Source: Caballeronia sordidicola | GTDB lineage: Bacteria; Pseudomonadota; Gammaproteobacteria; Burkholderiales; Burkholderiaceae | Direction: 5' to 3' | DNA: 64,000 nt | Assembly (NCBI RefSeq): GCF_002220365.1 | Contig: NZ_MTHB01000123.1 | Location: 1 to 64,000 of the forward strand | In this document: piece by piece, positions 53,767-63,764 of the stretch | Numbering within the stretch: the stretch's first letter is position 1 | Layout: each line of letters opens with the position of its first letter | Notes under the pieces: generated by a model | The model's database searches: none | Told to the model about the DNA's origin: nothing | What the model saw: the letters and a program-made list of their open reading frames with translations, nothing else | Program-made: the position numbers and the translations under genes

Positions 53767-54615
53767 TCAATCTCCCTCGAACACGGGCCGCGTCTTCGCA
53801 GCAAATGCGCGATACGCGCGGCCGAAATCGTTGGTCGCCATGCAGATTGCCTGAGCCTGCGCTTCGGATTCGATGGCGTCGTCGATGCTCATGCTCCATT
53901 CCTGATGCAGCATCTTCTTCGTCATGCCATGCGCGAAAGTCGGCCCCGACGCAAGGTCGGACGCAAGCGATTGCGCTTCGCGCCGAACGTCGTCGGGTTC
54001 GCATAGCCTGTTATAGAAGCCCCACGCGAAACCCTCGTCACCGCTTGCCGAGCGCCCGGTGAAAAGCAGTTCGGCCGCCCTTCCCTGACCAATGATGCGC
54101 GGCAGGATCGCACAAGCGCCCATGTCGCAACCCGCCAGTCCCACGCGGGTGAACAGAAACGCGAGCTTGCTTCGCGCGGTTCCTAGCCGCATGTCCGAAG
54201 CCATCGCCAGGATCGCCCCCGCTCCGGCGCAGATGCCATCAACTGCCGCAACAATCGGCTGCGGGCAATGACGCATCGCTTTGACGAGGTCTCCCGTCAT
54301 GCGCGTGAACATGAGCAACTCGGGCATGGGCAGGTCGACGAGCGGCGCGATGATGTCGTGTACGTCGCCACCAGAGCAAAAGTTGCTTCCAGCGCCGTGG
54401 AGCACGATGCTTTTTACATCGGTGGCGTAAGCGAGCTGGCGGAACAGGTCACGCAACTCCGCATACGATTCGAACGTCAGCGGATTCTTGCGTTCAGGCC
54501 GGTGAAGAGTGATCGTGCCAACTCCCAGTTCCACCGTCCAGCCAAAATGCTTGGCACGATAGTCGCCAAGGGTCGTGCGGTTACCGGCAAAAAGCGCGGC
54601 GGTGTTGTCGTTCAT
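53767..54615 (-). CDS. Enoyl-CoA hydratase/isomerase
   Basis: A 282-residue crotonase-fold enzyme. It has the oxyanion-hole segments [12 protein letters not shown] near 78-89 and [18 protein letters not shown] near 127-144. The usual catalytic Glu pair positions are partly altered, so ring-opening hydrolysis rather than simple hydration is possible. The start is fixed by GGAGACAG before ATG 54615. The gene precedes the acyl-CoA dehydrogenase by one base and follows the MarR gene. Confidence 0.88.
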   Translation of the reverse strand: MNDNTAALFAGNRTTLGDYRAKHFGWTVELGVGTITLHRPERKNPLTFESYAELRDLFRQLAYATDVKSIVLHGAGSNFCSGGDVHDIIAPLVDLPMPELLMFTRMTGDLVKAMRHCPQPIVAAVDGICAGAGAILAMASDMRLGTARSKLAFLFTRVGLAGCDMGACAILPRIIGQGRAAELLFTGRSASGDEGFAWGFYNRLCEPDDVRREAQSLASDLASGPTFAHGMTKKMLHQEWSMSIDDAIESEAQAQAICMATNDFGRAYRAFAAKTRPVFEGD

Positions 54616-54649
54616 CGACTGTCTCCGTATCTGTGTGCTTTGGCAGGCT

Positions 54650-55189
54650 TCACGAATCCGTGCGCTCACGCAAATGTTGCTTGAGCTTGCCCAGCTTCTG
54701 ATGCATCCGTGCTTTGTCCGCCAGCGGCAAACCGCCGAACAACTCAACGACCCATTGTTCGTGCGCACGCGCCATGCGGTCGAACGACTCACGGCCATGG
54801 GCAGTGAGTCGCACGGCAAACGAACGGCGGTCGTTCGGATCGGTATCGCGCACAACAAAGCCTTCCTTCTCCAACTGGTCTGTCAGACCTGTCACGTTGC
54901 CGCCGGTAACCATCAACCGTCGTGAAAGCTCGTTCATCTTCAGGCCTTCGGGATGGCGCTCGAGTTGCGCCATCAGGTCAAAGCGCGGCAGCGTGGTGTC
55001 GAATTCGGCGCGCAGACGTTTGCGTAACTCAGCCTGCACCAGATTTGTCGTGGTAAGCATGCGCAGCCACAAGCGCAGTCCCATGTGGCTGTCGACGCCA
55101 GTGCTCATCTCAAGGTCGACAACGTTGCCGGCAGCCTTGGCCTTCTCGGGCGCGGCAGTTTTAACCGTGCGGGCAGCGGGCTTGTTCAC
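54650..55189 (-). CDS. MarR-family regulator
   Basis: A 179-residue MarR regulator (winged helix [22 protein letters not shown] near 90-111, then [13 protein letters not shown], the typical wing). The GTG start overlaps the stop of the SDR gene (GTGA). It is embedded in the catabolic operon and probably represses it until the aryl-CoA effector binds, as known for CoA-thioester-responsive MarR proteins. Its likely site is the palindrome at 58337-58357. Confidence 0.9.
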   Translation of the reverse strand: MNKPAARTVKTAAPEKAKAAGNVVDLEMSTGVDSHMGLRLWLRMLTTTNLVQAELRKRLRAEFDTTLPRFDLMAQLERHPEGLKMNELSRRLMVTGGNVTGLTDQLEKEGFVVRDTDPNDRRSFAVRLTAHGRESFDRMARAHEQWVVELFGGLPLADKARMHQKLGKLKQHLRERTDS

Positions 55190-55968
55190 ATTACTTCTCC
55201 ACCTGAAATGGAAATGGTCTGGCCGGTGATCGATCGCGACTCGGGCAGGCACAGCCATAACGCTGAACTGGCAACTTCGTCCGGTGTCACAAAGCGGCGT
55301 TGCGGATTCGATCGCAGCAGCGCCTCGCGTGCCTCGTCCTCGCTACGTCCGGTTTGCGCAACGATCTTTTCGATCGACTGTTCGAGCAGTCCGGTTTCGG
55401 TATAACCGGGACATACGGCATTGACGGTCACGCCACGCGTCGCCACTTCGAGCGCGAGCGAACGTGTCAAACCGATCACGCCATGCTTGGCCGCGCAATA
55501 CGCAGCAACATACGCATACCCTACCTGACCTGCAGTACTCGCCACGTTGACAATGCGCCCGCTGCGGCGCTCAAGCATTCCTGGCAAGACCTCTTGCGTG
55601 CAAAGAAAGACGCCTGTGAGATTCACGTCGAGCATGCGTTTCCACAGTGCCAGATCAGTCTTCGCAAACGGCGCGGCTTCGGCCTGTCCCGCGTTATTAA
55701 CGAGGATGTCGATGAAGCCATGCGCGCGTGTCGCAGCGAACGCAGCAGCAACGGAATCGGCAGACGTGACATCGACACTCTGCACACGCACCGTTCCGGC
55801 TTCGCTCAGGACTTCAGCCTGATAGGCGAGCCGCGCCGCATCGCGGCCCATCAACGTGACCTGCGCGCCGGCTGTCACCAAAGCGTGGGCGATGGCGGCG
55901 CCAATACCACTGCCGCCGCCTGTGACCACTGCGTGCTGGCCGTCGAGCGAATAAGTTGACGTGTTCAT
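55186..55968 (-). CDS. SDR dehydrogenase of the 2-aminobenzoyl-CoA cluster
   Basis: A 260-residue SDR (3-hydroxyacyl-CoA dehydrogenase-like). TGGGSGIG near 16-23, [11 protein letters not shown] near 90, YCAAKHGV with the YxxxK pair near 155-159, and [11 protein letters not shown]. Its ATG overlaps the monooxygenase stop (ATGA) and its own stop overlaps the MarR start. Expected to oxidise a 3-hydroxyacyl-CoA formed after ring cleavage. Confidence 0.9.
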   Translation of the reverse strand: MNTSTYSLDGQHAVVTGGGSGIGAAIAHALVTAGAQVTLMGRDAARLAYQAEVLSEAGTVRVQSVDVTSADSVAAAFAATRAHGFIDILVNNAGQAEAAPFAKTDLALWKRMLDVNLTGVFLCTQEVLPGMLERRSGRIVNVASTAGQVGYAYVAAYCAAKHGVIGLTRSLALEVATRGVTVNAVCPGYTETGLLEQSIEKIVAQTGRSEDEAREALLRSNPQRRFVTPDEVASSALWLCLPESRSITGQTISISGGEVM

Positions 55969-58298
55969 GCTTCGCTCCGCGCACGCTGCGCGCGCTCACG
56001 TTCATAGCCGCGCTCGAGCTGCGACTTCGCGGCGTAATATTGCTTCGGCCAGGTGATATCGACATAACCCAGCTTCGCTGCCTGATCGAGCGTCCACGAG
56101 GGATTGGCAAGATGCGGGCGCGCCACGGCGCAGAGGTCGGCGCGGCCCGCTGCAATGATGCTGTTCACGTGGTCTGCTTCCGAGATCGCGCCGACCGCGA
56201 TGGTCGCAATGCCCGCCTCGTTACGCACGCGATCCGAAAAGGGCGTCTGGAACATGCGGCCGTAGACCGGCTTCTCCTGCTTGCTCACCTGTCCCGACGA
56301 TACGTCGATCATGTCAGCACCTGCTTGCTTGAACGCTCGCGCGATCAGCACGGCGTCGTCTGGCGTGATGCCGCCATCTACCCAATCATGCGCCGAGATG
56401 CGCACCGAAATGGGCTTGTCCTTGGGCCACGTCGCACGGATCGCATTGAATACTTCGATCGGAAAACGCAGACGGTTCGCGGGTGAACCGCCGTATTCAT
56501 CGTCGCGTTGATTCGTGAGCGGGGAGAGAAAACCGGACAGCAGATAACCGTGCGCGCAGTGCAGTTCAAGCCAGTCGAAACCGGCGTTTGCGGCAAGCTC
56601 GGTCGAGCGCACGAACTGCGCCTTGATCTCGTGCAGATCGCCGGCGGTTGCTGCGCGCGACCATTGACTGATGTCCTTCAAGTACTGCTGCCGCGACGCC
56701 GATACGATTGGCCAGTTGCCCTCTTCAAGCGGCTTGTCAATTCCTTCCCAACTCACGCGAGTCGATGCCTTCGCGCCCGCATGACCAAGCTGGATGCCGA
56801 TCTTTGCATCGCTTTCACGATGCACGAAGTCGACAATGCGTTGCCATGCGTCGCGTTGCGTATCGTTATACAAACCGGGACAGCCGGGCGTGATGCGACC
56901 CTCGGGGGAGACGCAGGTCATCTCCGTCATCACCAGTGCAGCGCCGCCCATGGCGCGGGCGCCGAGATGCATCAAATGGTAGTCACCCGCGATGCCATCG
57001 ACAGCCGAATACTGAGCCATTGGAGAGACCACCACGCGGTTCTTCAGCGTTACGCCGCGCACGGTGAATGGTGTGAACATCGGCGGGACGGAGCGCTTGC
57101 TGTCGCTGTCGATATCAAGCCCCGAACGCTTCGCGATCCAGTTTTCAAACTCGGCGAGATAGGCGGCATCGCGTGAACGCAGGTTTTCATGGGAGATGCG
57201 TTGCGAGCGCGTGAGCAGCGAGTAGGCGAACTGCTCCGGCTCGAAAGACGCGTACCGGTCCACGTTTTCGAACCACTCGGTGGAGTTGCGCGCGGCGTTC
57301 TGGATGCGCAGGACGTCGACGCTGCGTACGTCTGTATAGTGATCGAGCGCGGCCGGCAGATCGCCCGGATGCGCCGCAATGCTGTTCGTCAGCTCGATCG
57401 CATCTTCAAGCGCGAGCTTGGTGCCGGAGCCGATCGAGAAGTGCGCCGTGTGCGCGGCATCGCCCATCAGGACCACAGGCGTCACGCTGCCGTCGCTATT
57501 CGCGCGGTCATGCACCCACGTTTCGTTCACGATGCGCGGAAACCGGATCCACTGCGAGGAGCCGCGCAAATGCTGAGCGTTGGACTTGAGCGCATGGCCG
57601 TCGAGATACTTGGCGAAAAGCCGCTCGCAAAACGCAATGCCATCTTCCTTGCTCATTTCATCCAGGCCCGCCGCACGCCAGACCCGTTCCGGCGCCTCCA
57701 CGATAAACGTGGACATGTGGTCGTCGAAACGATACGCATGCGCCTGAAACCAGCCGAACTCGGTCTTCTCGAACGCGAACGTGAAGGCATCGAACAGCTT
57801 CTCTGTGCCAAGCCAGACGAAGCGGCAGTCGCGCAGATCGATGTCAGGCTTGTAAGTGGCCGCGTACTTCGTGCGCACGACGCTGTTGGCGCCATCGCAC
57901 GCAATGATGAGGTCGGCGTCGTACGCTTCGTCGCTGGTGACTTGGGTTTCGAACACCAACTTCACGCCAAGTTCCTCCGCCCGCTCCTGAAGAATGTTCA
58001 ACAGGCGCTTGCGGCCAATGCCGCAGAAACCGTGACCGGAGGAGCGTTGCGTACGACCGTTGATATGGATGTCGATGTCGTCCCAGTGATTGAACGCATC
58101 GAGAATGGCCGCCGCACTCGCCTCGTCCGCACGCCGCAGGTTGCCAAGCGTCTGGTCGGAGAACACCACGCCCCAGCCGAAGGTGTCGTACGGGCGGTTG
58201 CGCTCCACGACCGTCACGTCGTTAGCGGGATTTTGCTTCTTCATCAGCAAGCCAAAGTACAGACCCGCGGGGCCGCCACCAATACAAACGATGCGCAT
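55965..58298 (-). CDS. 2-Aminobenzoyl-CoA monooxygenase/reductase (flavin monooxygenase fused to OYE-like reductase)
   Basis: A 777-residue two-part flavoprotein. The N-terminal half (1-385) is a p-hydroxybenzoate hydroxylase-type FAD monooxygenase with [10 protein letters not shown] at 7-16 and [20 protein letters not shown] near 295. The C-terminal half (about 400-777) is an Old-Yellow-Enzyme-type reductase ([43 protein letters not shown]). This fusion is the hallmark of 2-aminobenzoyl-CoA monooxygenase/reductase, which hydroxylates and then reduces the ring of 2-aminobenzoyl-CoA. Databases often label homologues 'bifunctional salicylyl-CoA 5-hydroxylase/oxidoreductase', so a salicylate substrate is the alternative. 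It is the first gene of the operon. Confidence 0.92.
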   Translation of the reverse strand: MRIVCIGGGPAGLYFGLLMKKQNPANDVTVVERNRPYDTFGWGVVFSDQTLGNLRRADEASAAAILDAFNHWDDIDIHINGRTQRSSGHGFCGIGRKRLLNILQERAEELGVKLVFETQVTSDEAYDADLIIACDGANSVVRTKYAATYKPDIDLRDCRFVWLGTEKLFDAFTFAFEKTEFGWFQAHAYRFDDHMSTFIVEAPERVWRAAGLDEMSKEDGIAFCERLFAKYLDGHALKSNAQHLRGSSQWIRFPRIVNETWVHDRANSDGSVTPVVLMGDAAHTAHFSIGSGTKLALEDAIELTNSIAAHPGDLPAALDHYTDVRSVDVLRIQNAARNSTEWFENVDRYASFEPEQFAYSLLTRSQRISHENLRSRDAAYLAEFENWIAKRSGLDIDSDSKRSVPPMFTPFTVRGVTLKNRVVVSPMAQYSAVDGIAGDYHLMHLGARAMGGAALVMTEMTCVSPEGRITPGCPGLYNDTQRDAWQRIVDFVHRESDAKIGIQLGHAGAKASTRVSWEGIDKPLEEGNWPIVSASRQQYLKDISQWSRAATAGDLHEIKAQFVRSTELAANAGFDWLELHCAHGYLLSGFLSPLTNQRDDEYGGSPANRLRFPIEVFNAIRATWPKDKPISVRISAHDWVDGGITPDDAVLIARAFKQAGADMIDVSSGQVSKQEKPVYGRMFQTPFSDRVRNEAGIATIAVGAISEADHVNSIIAAGRADLCAVARPHLANPSWTLDQAAKLGYVDITWPKQYYAAKSQLERGYERERAQRARSEA

Positions 58299-58327
58299 AG
58301 TGCGCTCCAGGCTGAAAAGTCAGCTTT

Positions 58328-58357
58328 AATTTAGGCCTTGATAGTTTAGGTGTCAAG
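58328..58357 (-). promoter_or_regulatory. Promoter of the 2-aminobenzoyl-CoA operon with overlapping palindrome
   Basis: On the minus strand a consensus TTGACA (58351-58356) is followed, after 17 bases, by TAAATT (58328-58333), about 30 bases before the ATG. CTTGA and TCAAG (58337-58341, 58353-58357) form an inverted repeat with an 11-base spacer covering the -35 box and spacer: a position suited to MarR repression. Confidence 0.65.
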
Positions 58358-58687
58358 TAAATTTATAAAGAGGGCAGGATAGGCGTGACCCAACTGATCC
58401 GAAACAATAAAGTCTGTCATGCGTTTTTCACAATGTGAACTGCAATGAGCCGGTACGCGTCTGAGCTACTGTCTGTGGGTGGGCAAGGAACTGGGCGCTG
58501 GCCTCGATACGGCCGGCAGGATAAGTAACGCTTGAGTCTGCCGGTTTGGACCTTATTCTCTCCGGCGGTGCAACGCTCTCGCAGATGCTTCACGGACATT
58601 GACGGTCAGTCTTGTTATTCCCGGCTGACGTACGGGTGTGACGCTAGTGTCTCTTTCTCGGCCAGAACAGCCGGTGGGGCGGAGCCA

Positions 58688-58921
58688 TCATTGCCCGCCG
58701 CGACGACGAAGAGTCCGCCGTATTCTCACATCCACCTTACAGAGACGCTCGAACATGTAGTGATGGTTGAGCCAGATGATTCCGGCGTAGATGAACGCAA
58801 TCAAGTAGGCCAAGTAGGAAGACCATTCCGCCAGAAGCTCTTCGCCCAATCTACCCGGCGCAGCATTCGGGCGATGGATTTCCAGGACAAGTAGCGTAAC
58901 GATGATGGCGAAAGCCCCATC
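58688..58921 (-). pseudogene. TMEM175/DUF1211-family channel remnant
   Basis: A 77-codon stretch with no start codon encodes DGAFAIIVTLLVLEIHRPN and, further on, SYLAYLIAFIYAGIIWLNHH. These are the first two membrane helices of the TMEM175 (DUF1211) family of potassium channels, where helix 1 normally begins FSDG. A stop lies directly before the DG, and the frame ends after a basic tail, so both ends of the gene are lost. No other gene was found in the 58299-59070 gap. Confidence 0.75.
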
Positions 58922-59070
58922 TCAGGGCGACCCTTCTCCGTCATACGAGGTCAATCAAGATCTCCGGCCGTTCTTAGAATTGCAACGGCCGTTAATCAAT
59001 GCAGTTGAATCGTACTGGAGGTGCAATCTCCCGAAGTGGGCTGCCACGACGGCTCGCCCGCGGCCTCAAC

Positions 59071-60399
59071 TCACATCATTTCGGGGCTGCTCAGTTTCGT
59101 GCCGTCGGAAAAGCGGGCCAGTCTGTAGGGACTAATGTCGAACTGCGGCGCCTCCTCCATTACCAGCCGGCTCACGAGCACGCCAGCGCCTGGCCCTAGT
59201 CCAAAGCCGTGTCCGCTGAAGCCGGATGCGATCACGAGACCGGGTTTCGCAGTCACCTTCGAGATGACGGGGACGAGGTCCGGCGTCGTGTCGATCGCGC
59301 CCGCCCAGGCGTGAGCGATCCGCAAGCCCGACAGCTCGGGAAACACGCTGGCCACGTTTTGCAGGGCACGGTCGAGCCATTCGGCATCAGGCCGGGGATC
59401 CAGCACCCGTGTTTCTTCGAACGGCGAGACGTCATCGTCGCGCCAGGTCGCGCTTGCCTCCGGTCCGTGGAAGAAGCTGACACCAACGCGAATCTTCAGT
59501 TTTTTCTTCAGCTTGCTGCGGAACACGGTGCGGAACTTCACCGAATGCCGCAGGTTTTGCGGCGCGAGTTCCACGCGTCCATAGCCGGGAACAGCAATGG
59601 TGTAGCCGCCGTCCAACCGTCGCCTCAGCGCGAAGTCAGGCCCGGAGAAACAGCCTTCGATGACCCGCGGCGCCGCAGCGGTTCGCAACGCCGTTCCCAT
59701 CACGTTGATGGCGGGCAGATCGATGCCGTGATGCTGGCAGAACAAAGCGCTCCAGGCGCCTCCCGCGAGAACGACGGTGTCGGCCGCGAGCCGGCCGCGC
59801 TCCGTCCAGATGCCGGAGACACGCCCCGCACTCGTGTCGAGACTTCGTACCGCGCAGTTCTGATACACCTTCGCGCCGAGGACTTGCGCGCCGCGAGCAA
59901 TCGCAGGCGCGGCTTTCGACGGCTCGGCACGGCCGTCCGAGACCGACCACAGACCTCCGGCCCACTTCGCACGTCCGGACGGAATGCGCGCTGCCAGTTC
60001 GCGCGCACTGAGGATCTCGCTGTTAAAGCCGACTTCCCGGGCGCGAGCAAGCCACGATTCCCATTGCGCGACGTCAGATTGATGCTCCGTGCCGTACAGA
60101 ATGCCCGCCTTCCGAAACCCAATGTCCTCGCCCAGTTCTTCGCTTAGTTCGCTCCAGCGCTTGAGGCTCTGCATCGCCAGCGGCAACTCATAGAGGTCAC
60201 GGTTCTGCTGACGCACCCAGCCCCAATTGCGCCCTGACTGCTCGCAGCCGATAACGCCCTTTTCGAGCAGCGCCACCTGGACGCCGCGTCGCGCCAGTTC
60301 ATACGCGGTGCTGACGCCAACGATGCCGCCGCCTATCACCGCGACGTCGCATCGCCCGGGGAAACCTTCGCTATCCGTGACTTCGTCGATCCTTAGCAT
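59071..60399 (-). CDS. FAD-dependent oxidoreductase (DAO family)
   Basis: A 442-residue flavoprotein of the D-amino-acid/opine/glycine-oxidase type. FAD-binding CDVAVIGGGIVGVSTAYELARRG at 17-39 (core VIGGGIVGVSTAYELA), GCEQSGRNWGWVRQQNRD near 50-67, and the C-terminal GLVIASGFSGHGFGLGPGAG. The start MLRIDEV lacks a strong ribosome-binding site; an ATG 28 codons upstream (60483) is the alternative. No partner subunits or transporter lie next to it, so its amine substrate is unknown. Divergent from a carbonic anhydrase gene. Confidence 0.87.
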   Translation of the reverse strand: MLRIDEVTDSEGFPGRCDVAVIGGGIVGVSTAYELARRGVQVALLEKGVIGCEQSGRNWGWVRQQNRDLYELPLAMQSLKRWSELSEELGEDIGFRKAGILYGTEHQSDVAQWESWLARAREVGFNSEILSARELAARIPSGRAKWAGGLWSVSDGRAEPSKAAPAIARGAQVLGAKVYQNCAVRSLDTSAGRVSGIWTERGRLAADTVVLAGGAWSALFCQHHGIDLPAINVMGTALRTAAAPRVIEGCFSGPDFALRRRLDGGYTIAVPGYGRVELAPQNLRHSVKFRTVFRSKLKKKLKIRVGVSFFHGPEASATWRDDDVSPFEETRVLDPRPDAEWLDRALQNVASVFPELSGLRIAHAWAGAIDTTPDLVPVISKVTAKPGLVIASGFSGHGFGLGPGAGVLVSRLVMEEAPQFDISPYRLARFSDGTKLSSPEMM

Positions 60400-60819
60400 G
60401 TCATAGCCGTTGGTTGCCGTTTCTCGTTGGGTTACTGCAGTCAAGACCTTCGGAAATGCGCGCCTGGAGCGCGATTTCGCCATCCGCAGATAGTGGCTAC
60501 GATTTTGGTATCTTCCACCGCTTCGCTGATAGGACGATCCTGTTGTATCTGGAGGGGGTACGACGATGATCCGCCAAGCGCTGCGGTAAAACGTCAATTG
60601 CAAACTTGCGGACCGCATGAAGATGCGATGCCGGCTCGCGGCCCCGGCTTCAGACGGCAGAGACGACCAAACGGTAACGGCTCGCACGGACGATCGGCTT
60701 GAGGCATCGACGATCGAAGTTCAGCCGACGCGCGATGTCGGCGATAATGTCGGCCTCAGCGGCGCGACGGCGTATCGAACGGTCGTGCCAGCATCCGGCA
60801 TTCTATTTGGGAGGACGCC
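60400..60819. other. Gap between divergent oxidoreductase and carbonic anhydrase genes
   Basis: This 420-base region carries the promoters of both genes and may include an N-terminal extension of the oxidoreductase to 60483. I see no further gene. GGGAGGA at the right end is the carbonic anhydrase ribosome-binding site. Confidence 0.4.
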
Positions 60820-61479
60820 ATGCGTGACATTGTCGACGGCTTTCTGCGCTTTCAGCGCGATGTCTATCCGCAACGCGCGGAGCTTTTCAGGCAGCTAGCA
60901 ACGACGCAAAATCCGAAGGCGCTGTTCGTCACCTGCTCGGACAGCCGCGTCGTGCCCGAACTGCTCACACAGCGCGAGCCGGGCGAGCTATTCGTGATCC
61001 GCAACGCGGGCAATATCGTGCCGTCGTACGGTCCGGAACCGGGCGGCGTGTCCGCCACAGTCGAATATGCAGTCGCGGTACTGGGCGTGCAGGACATCGT
61101 GGTGTGCGGCCACTCTGACTGCGGAGCGATGGGTGCGATTTCGCGCTGCACGTGTCTGGATCATCTGCCGGCGGTCGCGAACTGGCTGCGTCACTCGGAC
61201 GCCGCGAAAGCGATCAACGCGGCGCATCAGTTCGACACACCTCGCGCGAAGCTCGACGGCCTCGTGCGTGAAAACGTGATCGCGCAACTGGCGAACCTGC
61301 GCACGCATCCGTCGGTGGCCCTCGCGCTCGAACAGGGGCGCATGAATCTGCACGGCTGGGTCTACGACATCGAGACGGGTAACATCGATGCGCTCGACGG
61401 CGCGACACGACGCTTCGTTCCGCTAGCTGCCTCGCCGACCACCGTCGCGGTGGCTGCGCGCAACGGCGGACGGATCTGA
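60820..61479 (+). CDS. Beta-class carbonic anhydrase
   Basis: A 219-residue zinc enzyme interconverting carbon dioxide and bicarbonate. Zinc ligands Cys39 (in TCSDSR), His98 and Cys101 (in CGHSDCGA), with the Asp41-Arg43 dyad typical of the open, type I site. Length fits the CynT/Can group. GGGAGGA precedes the ATG. No cyanase gene follows, so general bicarbonate supply is more likely than cyanate metabolism. Confidence 0.94.
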   Translation: MRDIVDGFLRFQRDVYPQRAELFRQLATTQNPKALFVTCSDSRVVPELLTQREPGELFVIRNAGNIVPSYGPEPGGVSATVEYAVAVLGVQDIVVCGHSDCGAMGAISRCTCLDHLPAVANWLRHSDAAKAINAAHQFDTPRAKLDGLVRENVIAQLANLRTHPSVALALEQGRMNLHGWVYDIETGNIDALDGATRRFVPLAASPTTVAVAARNGGRI

Positions 61480-61506
61480 TGGCAACAGGTTGAGGGCGCT
61501 CGCATT

Positions 61507-62394
61507 TCAGGGCCGCGCGGCAATCTCGCGCGCGAGCTCCACGAACGCGCTCAACACCGCAGGCGGCGATGGATTCGTCCACGCGAGCAGCACTTCGCTC
61601 ACTGCATGGCGTTCGCGAAGCGGCCGATACACCACGTTATCCATGTGCACGCGCTGGACCGAGGCGGGCACCAGCGCAATGCCGAATCCCGAGCTCACGA
61701 GTCCGAGCGATGCGTAGATCTGTCCCATTTCGAATAACGGCGATGGCGTGAAGCCGCCCAGCGCGCAGAGCTGATTGATCATGGCGTGATAGTCGGGCGC
61801 GACATCCTTGCGATAGTTGATGACGCGCATGTTCGCGCAATCGACGATCGAAATGGTGCGTCTCGCGGCGAGCGGATTGTCCTTTGCAATAGCAATGACG
61901 AACGGCTCGCGGAGGATCATTGTGGATGCCAGGTTCGTCTCAGGCGGCACGGCGCGCACGAACGCGACATCGACTTCACCGCGCGCGAGCGCGTTGACCT
62001 GCTCGGCGGCCGTGAACCAGCGCAACTCGATGGATACATCGGGGAAGCGTTGCTGGAACTCGCGAATGAGCGCGGGCAACAGCGTGTACGCGATGTGTTC
62101 GAAGAAGCCGACCGCCAGGCGCCCAATCTCGCCGCGCGCCGCGCGCTGTGAGTCGATCACGGCAGCATCCGCCGATGCCAGAATGCGCTGGGCGCGATCC
62201 GCGAACACCATTCCCGCCGACGACAACCCCACGCGTTTGCCGCGCCGGTCGAACAGCTCCACACCCAATTCTTCTTCGAGTTCGCGAATCTGGCGGCTCA
62301 GCGGCGGCTGCGCCATGTGCAGGCGCTCGGCGGCTTTGGTGAAGTTCAGGGTTTGCGCGACAGCCAGGAAATAGCGCAGATGACGAAGCTCCAT
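61507..62394 (-). CDS. LysR-family regulator
   Basis: A 295-residue LysR protein with the HTH FTKAAERLHMAQPPLSRQIR at about 18-37, in the BenM/CatM-like style (MELRHLRYFLAVAQ start). The effector domain runs from about 90. It is divergent from the phytanoyl-CoA-dioxygenase-like gene, with a perfect LysR box five bases before its own start, so it probably activates that gene and represses itself. Confidence 0.93.
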   Translation of the reverse strand: MELRHLRYFLAVAQTLNFTKAAERLHMAQPPLSRQIRELEEELGVELFDRRGKRVGLSSAGMVFADRAQRILASADAAVIDSQRAARGEIGRLAVGFFEHIAYTLLPALIREFQQRFPDVSIELRWFTAAEQVNALARGEVDVAFVRAVPPETNLASTMILREPFVIAIAKDNPLAARRTISIVDCANMRVINYRKDVAPDYHAMINQLCALGGFTPSPLFEMGQIYASLGLVSSGFGIALVPASVQRVHMDNVVYRPLRERHAVSEVLLAWTNPSPPAVLSAFVELAREIAARP

Positions 62395-62398
62395 GTCA

Positions 62399-62411
62399 TA
62401 CCTTTAAGGTA
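62399..62411. promoter_or_regulatory. Perfect LysR box (T-N11-A)
   Basis: TACCTTTAAGGTA is a perfect 13-bp palindrome with the T-N11-A form expected of LysR sites. It lies five bases upstream of the LysR start and 87 bases before the divergent dioxygenase gene. Confidence 0.7.
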
Positions 62412-62497
62412 CTGAAAGCGAACTTATTATATCTTTTACATCGCTTCCGGATGGCACTACGATCGATCTTCAAACAATCAACAAGGAGATACGCATC

Positions 62498-63337
62498 GTG
62501 AAACTCAGTGGCGCCCAACTGACCGCTTATGCGCGCGATGGCTTCGTCGTGCTGCCGTCCTTGCTGTCCGGCGAGGAAGTGCAGGAAATGAAGCGCGAGC
62601 TAAAGCGCATCCAGCAAATCGATACCGATCATCTGGTGCGCGAAAAAACCGGTGGCATCGCGAAGACGATCTACAAGGTGCACGAAACGCAGAGTCCGAC
62701 GGCATCGCCGGTGTTTCACGCGTTATCGCGCGCGCCGCGACTGCTGGAGCCCGCGCAGCAGCTATTGAACGATCCGGCGCTCTACATTCATCACACCAAG
62801 TGCAACCTGAAAACCGCCATCGATGGTTCGGTATGGCAATGGCATCAGGACTTCGGAACGTGGCACCTTGACGGCGTGCCGAATCCGACGATGACCACCG
62901 CGCTCGTCATGCTCGATGAACCGACCGAAATGGGGGGCTGCCTGTACTTCATTCCCGCAAGCCACAAGCTCGGCTCGCTGCAACCCGCATTCGATGACGC
63001 GACCGGATACCGCTTTTATGTCGTGCCGAAGCCGACGATGCTCGACATTCTATCGACGCATCCCAAAGCGGTGCCGATCATGGGTGCGCCAGGAACGGTC
63101 GTGTTCTTCGACGCCAACATCGTGCATTCGTCGGGTCATAATCTTTCCGGAGACGACCGCTGGCAGGCATATATCGTGTACAACCCGGTCGCGAATCGGC
63201 CCGCCGATGTGGAGAAGCCACGGCCGGATTACGTGCGTTCGACCAACTTCATGCCGTTGCAATTGGGTAGCGACGACATTCTGAACCAGCGGCATGCGGT
63301 GCACGACTATGAAAGCGGGTTAGACGCAGTGCGGTGA
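62498..63337 (+). CDS. Phytanoyl-CoA dioxygenase-family (PhyH) protein
   Basis: A 279-residue non-haem iron, 2-oxoglutarate-dependent oxygenase. Iron ligands are His116 and Asp118 in WQWHQDFGTWH and His210 in DANIVHSSGHN; the later Arg region (SGDDRWQAYI) would bind 2-oxoglutarate. A GTG start is fixed by AAGGAGAT seven bases upstream. The family includes ectoine hydroxylase and many small-molecule hydroxylases; the substrate here is not evident. Divergent from its likely LysR regulator. Confidence 0.9.
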   Translation: MKLSGAQLTAYARDGFVVLPSLLSGEEVQEMKRELKRIQQIDTDHLVREKTGGIAKTIYKVHETQSPTASPVFHALSRAPRLLEPAQQLLNDPALYIHHTKCNLKTAIDGSVWQWHQDFGTWHLDGVPNPTMTTALVMLDEPTEMGGCLYFIPASHKLGSLQPAFDDATGYRFYVVPKPTMLDILSTHPKAVPIMGAPGTVVFFDANIVHSSGHNLSGDDRWQAYIVYNPVANRPADVEKPRPDYVRSTNFMPLQLGSDDILNQRHAVHDYESGLDAVR

Positions 63338-63764
63338 TCAGCACGTGTCCAGAAAATACACTTCAATCCTTCGTGCAATCTGAACTCGTACCGCTCACGT
63401 TTCGCGACATTGTTGCCAGGTGGCTGGAAATTCGAGGATGCCAGTCATCGCGACGTCAATCGTGCTACCGCACGCCGCTCGCTTCATCGAACAAATTACA
63501 CACACCATCCAGTCACGCAATTGCTCTGGCAATGCGTCGGCGATGAATTGGTATCCGGCCTTCCCTACGCGCCGGTCCCAGTTCCAAGTTCGAGAACGGC
63601 ACGCACTGATCCGTTTTTTTTAGTGCATGTGATACTCGTTTCTTAAAAAAATCTCAGTCATAGTCACCCCCTCTGCCAACCGTGCGCTTCCTCGGCGGGA
63701 CCCCAGGCCACAAACAGTCGCTGCAGCGCAGGCGTTCCTGCTCGTTCCCCGCCACAGGACAAAC
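63338..63764. other. Gap without recognisable gene
   Basis: 427 bases with no supported gene. One plus-strand frame contains LLWQCVGDELVSGLPYAPVP, which looks like real protein and may be a gene remnant, but I cannot name a family. A poly-A stretch follows near 63646. Confidence 0.35.

Noticed and set aside
57189..58334. Long plus-strand open frame (381 codons) opposite the monooxygenase/reductase gene
   Set aside because: It is antisense to a clearly conserved 777-residue enzyme, is Arg/Ala-rich without motifs, and is the usual by-product of high-GC coding sequence.
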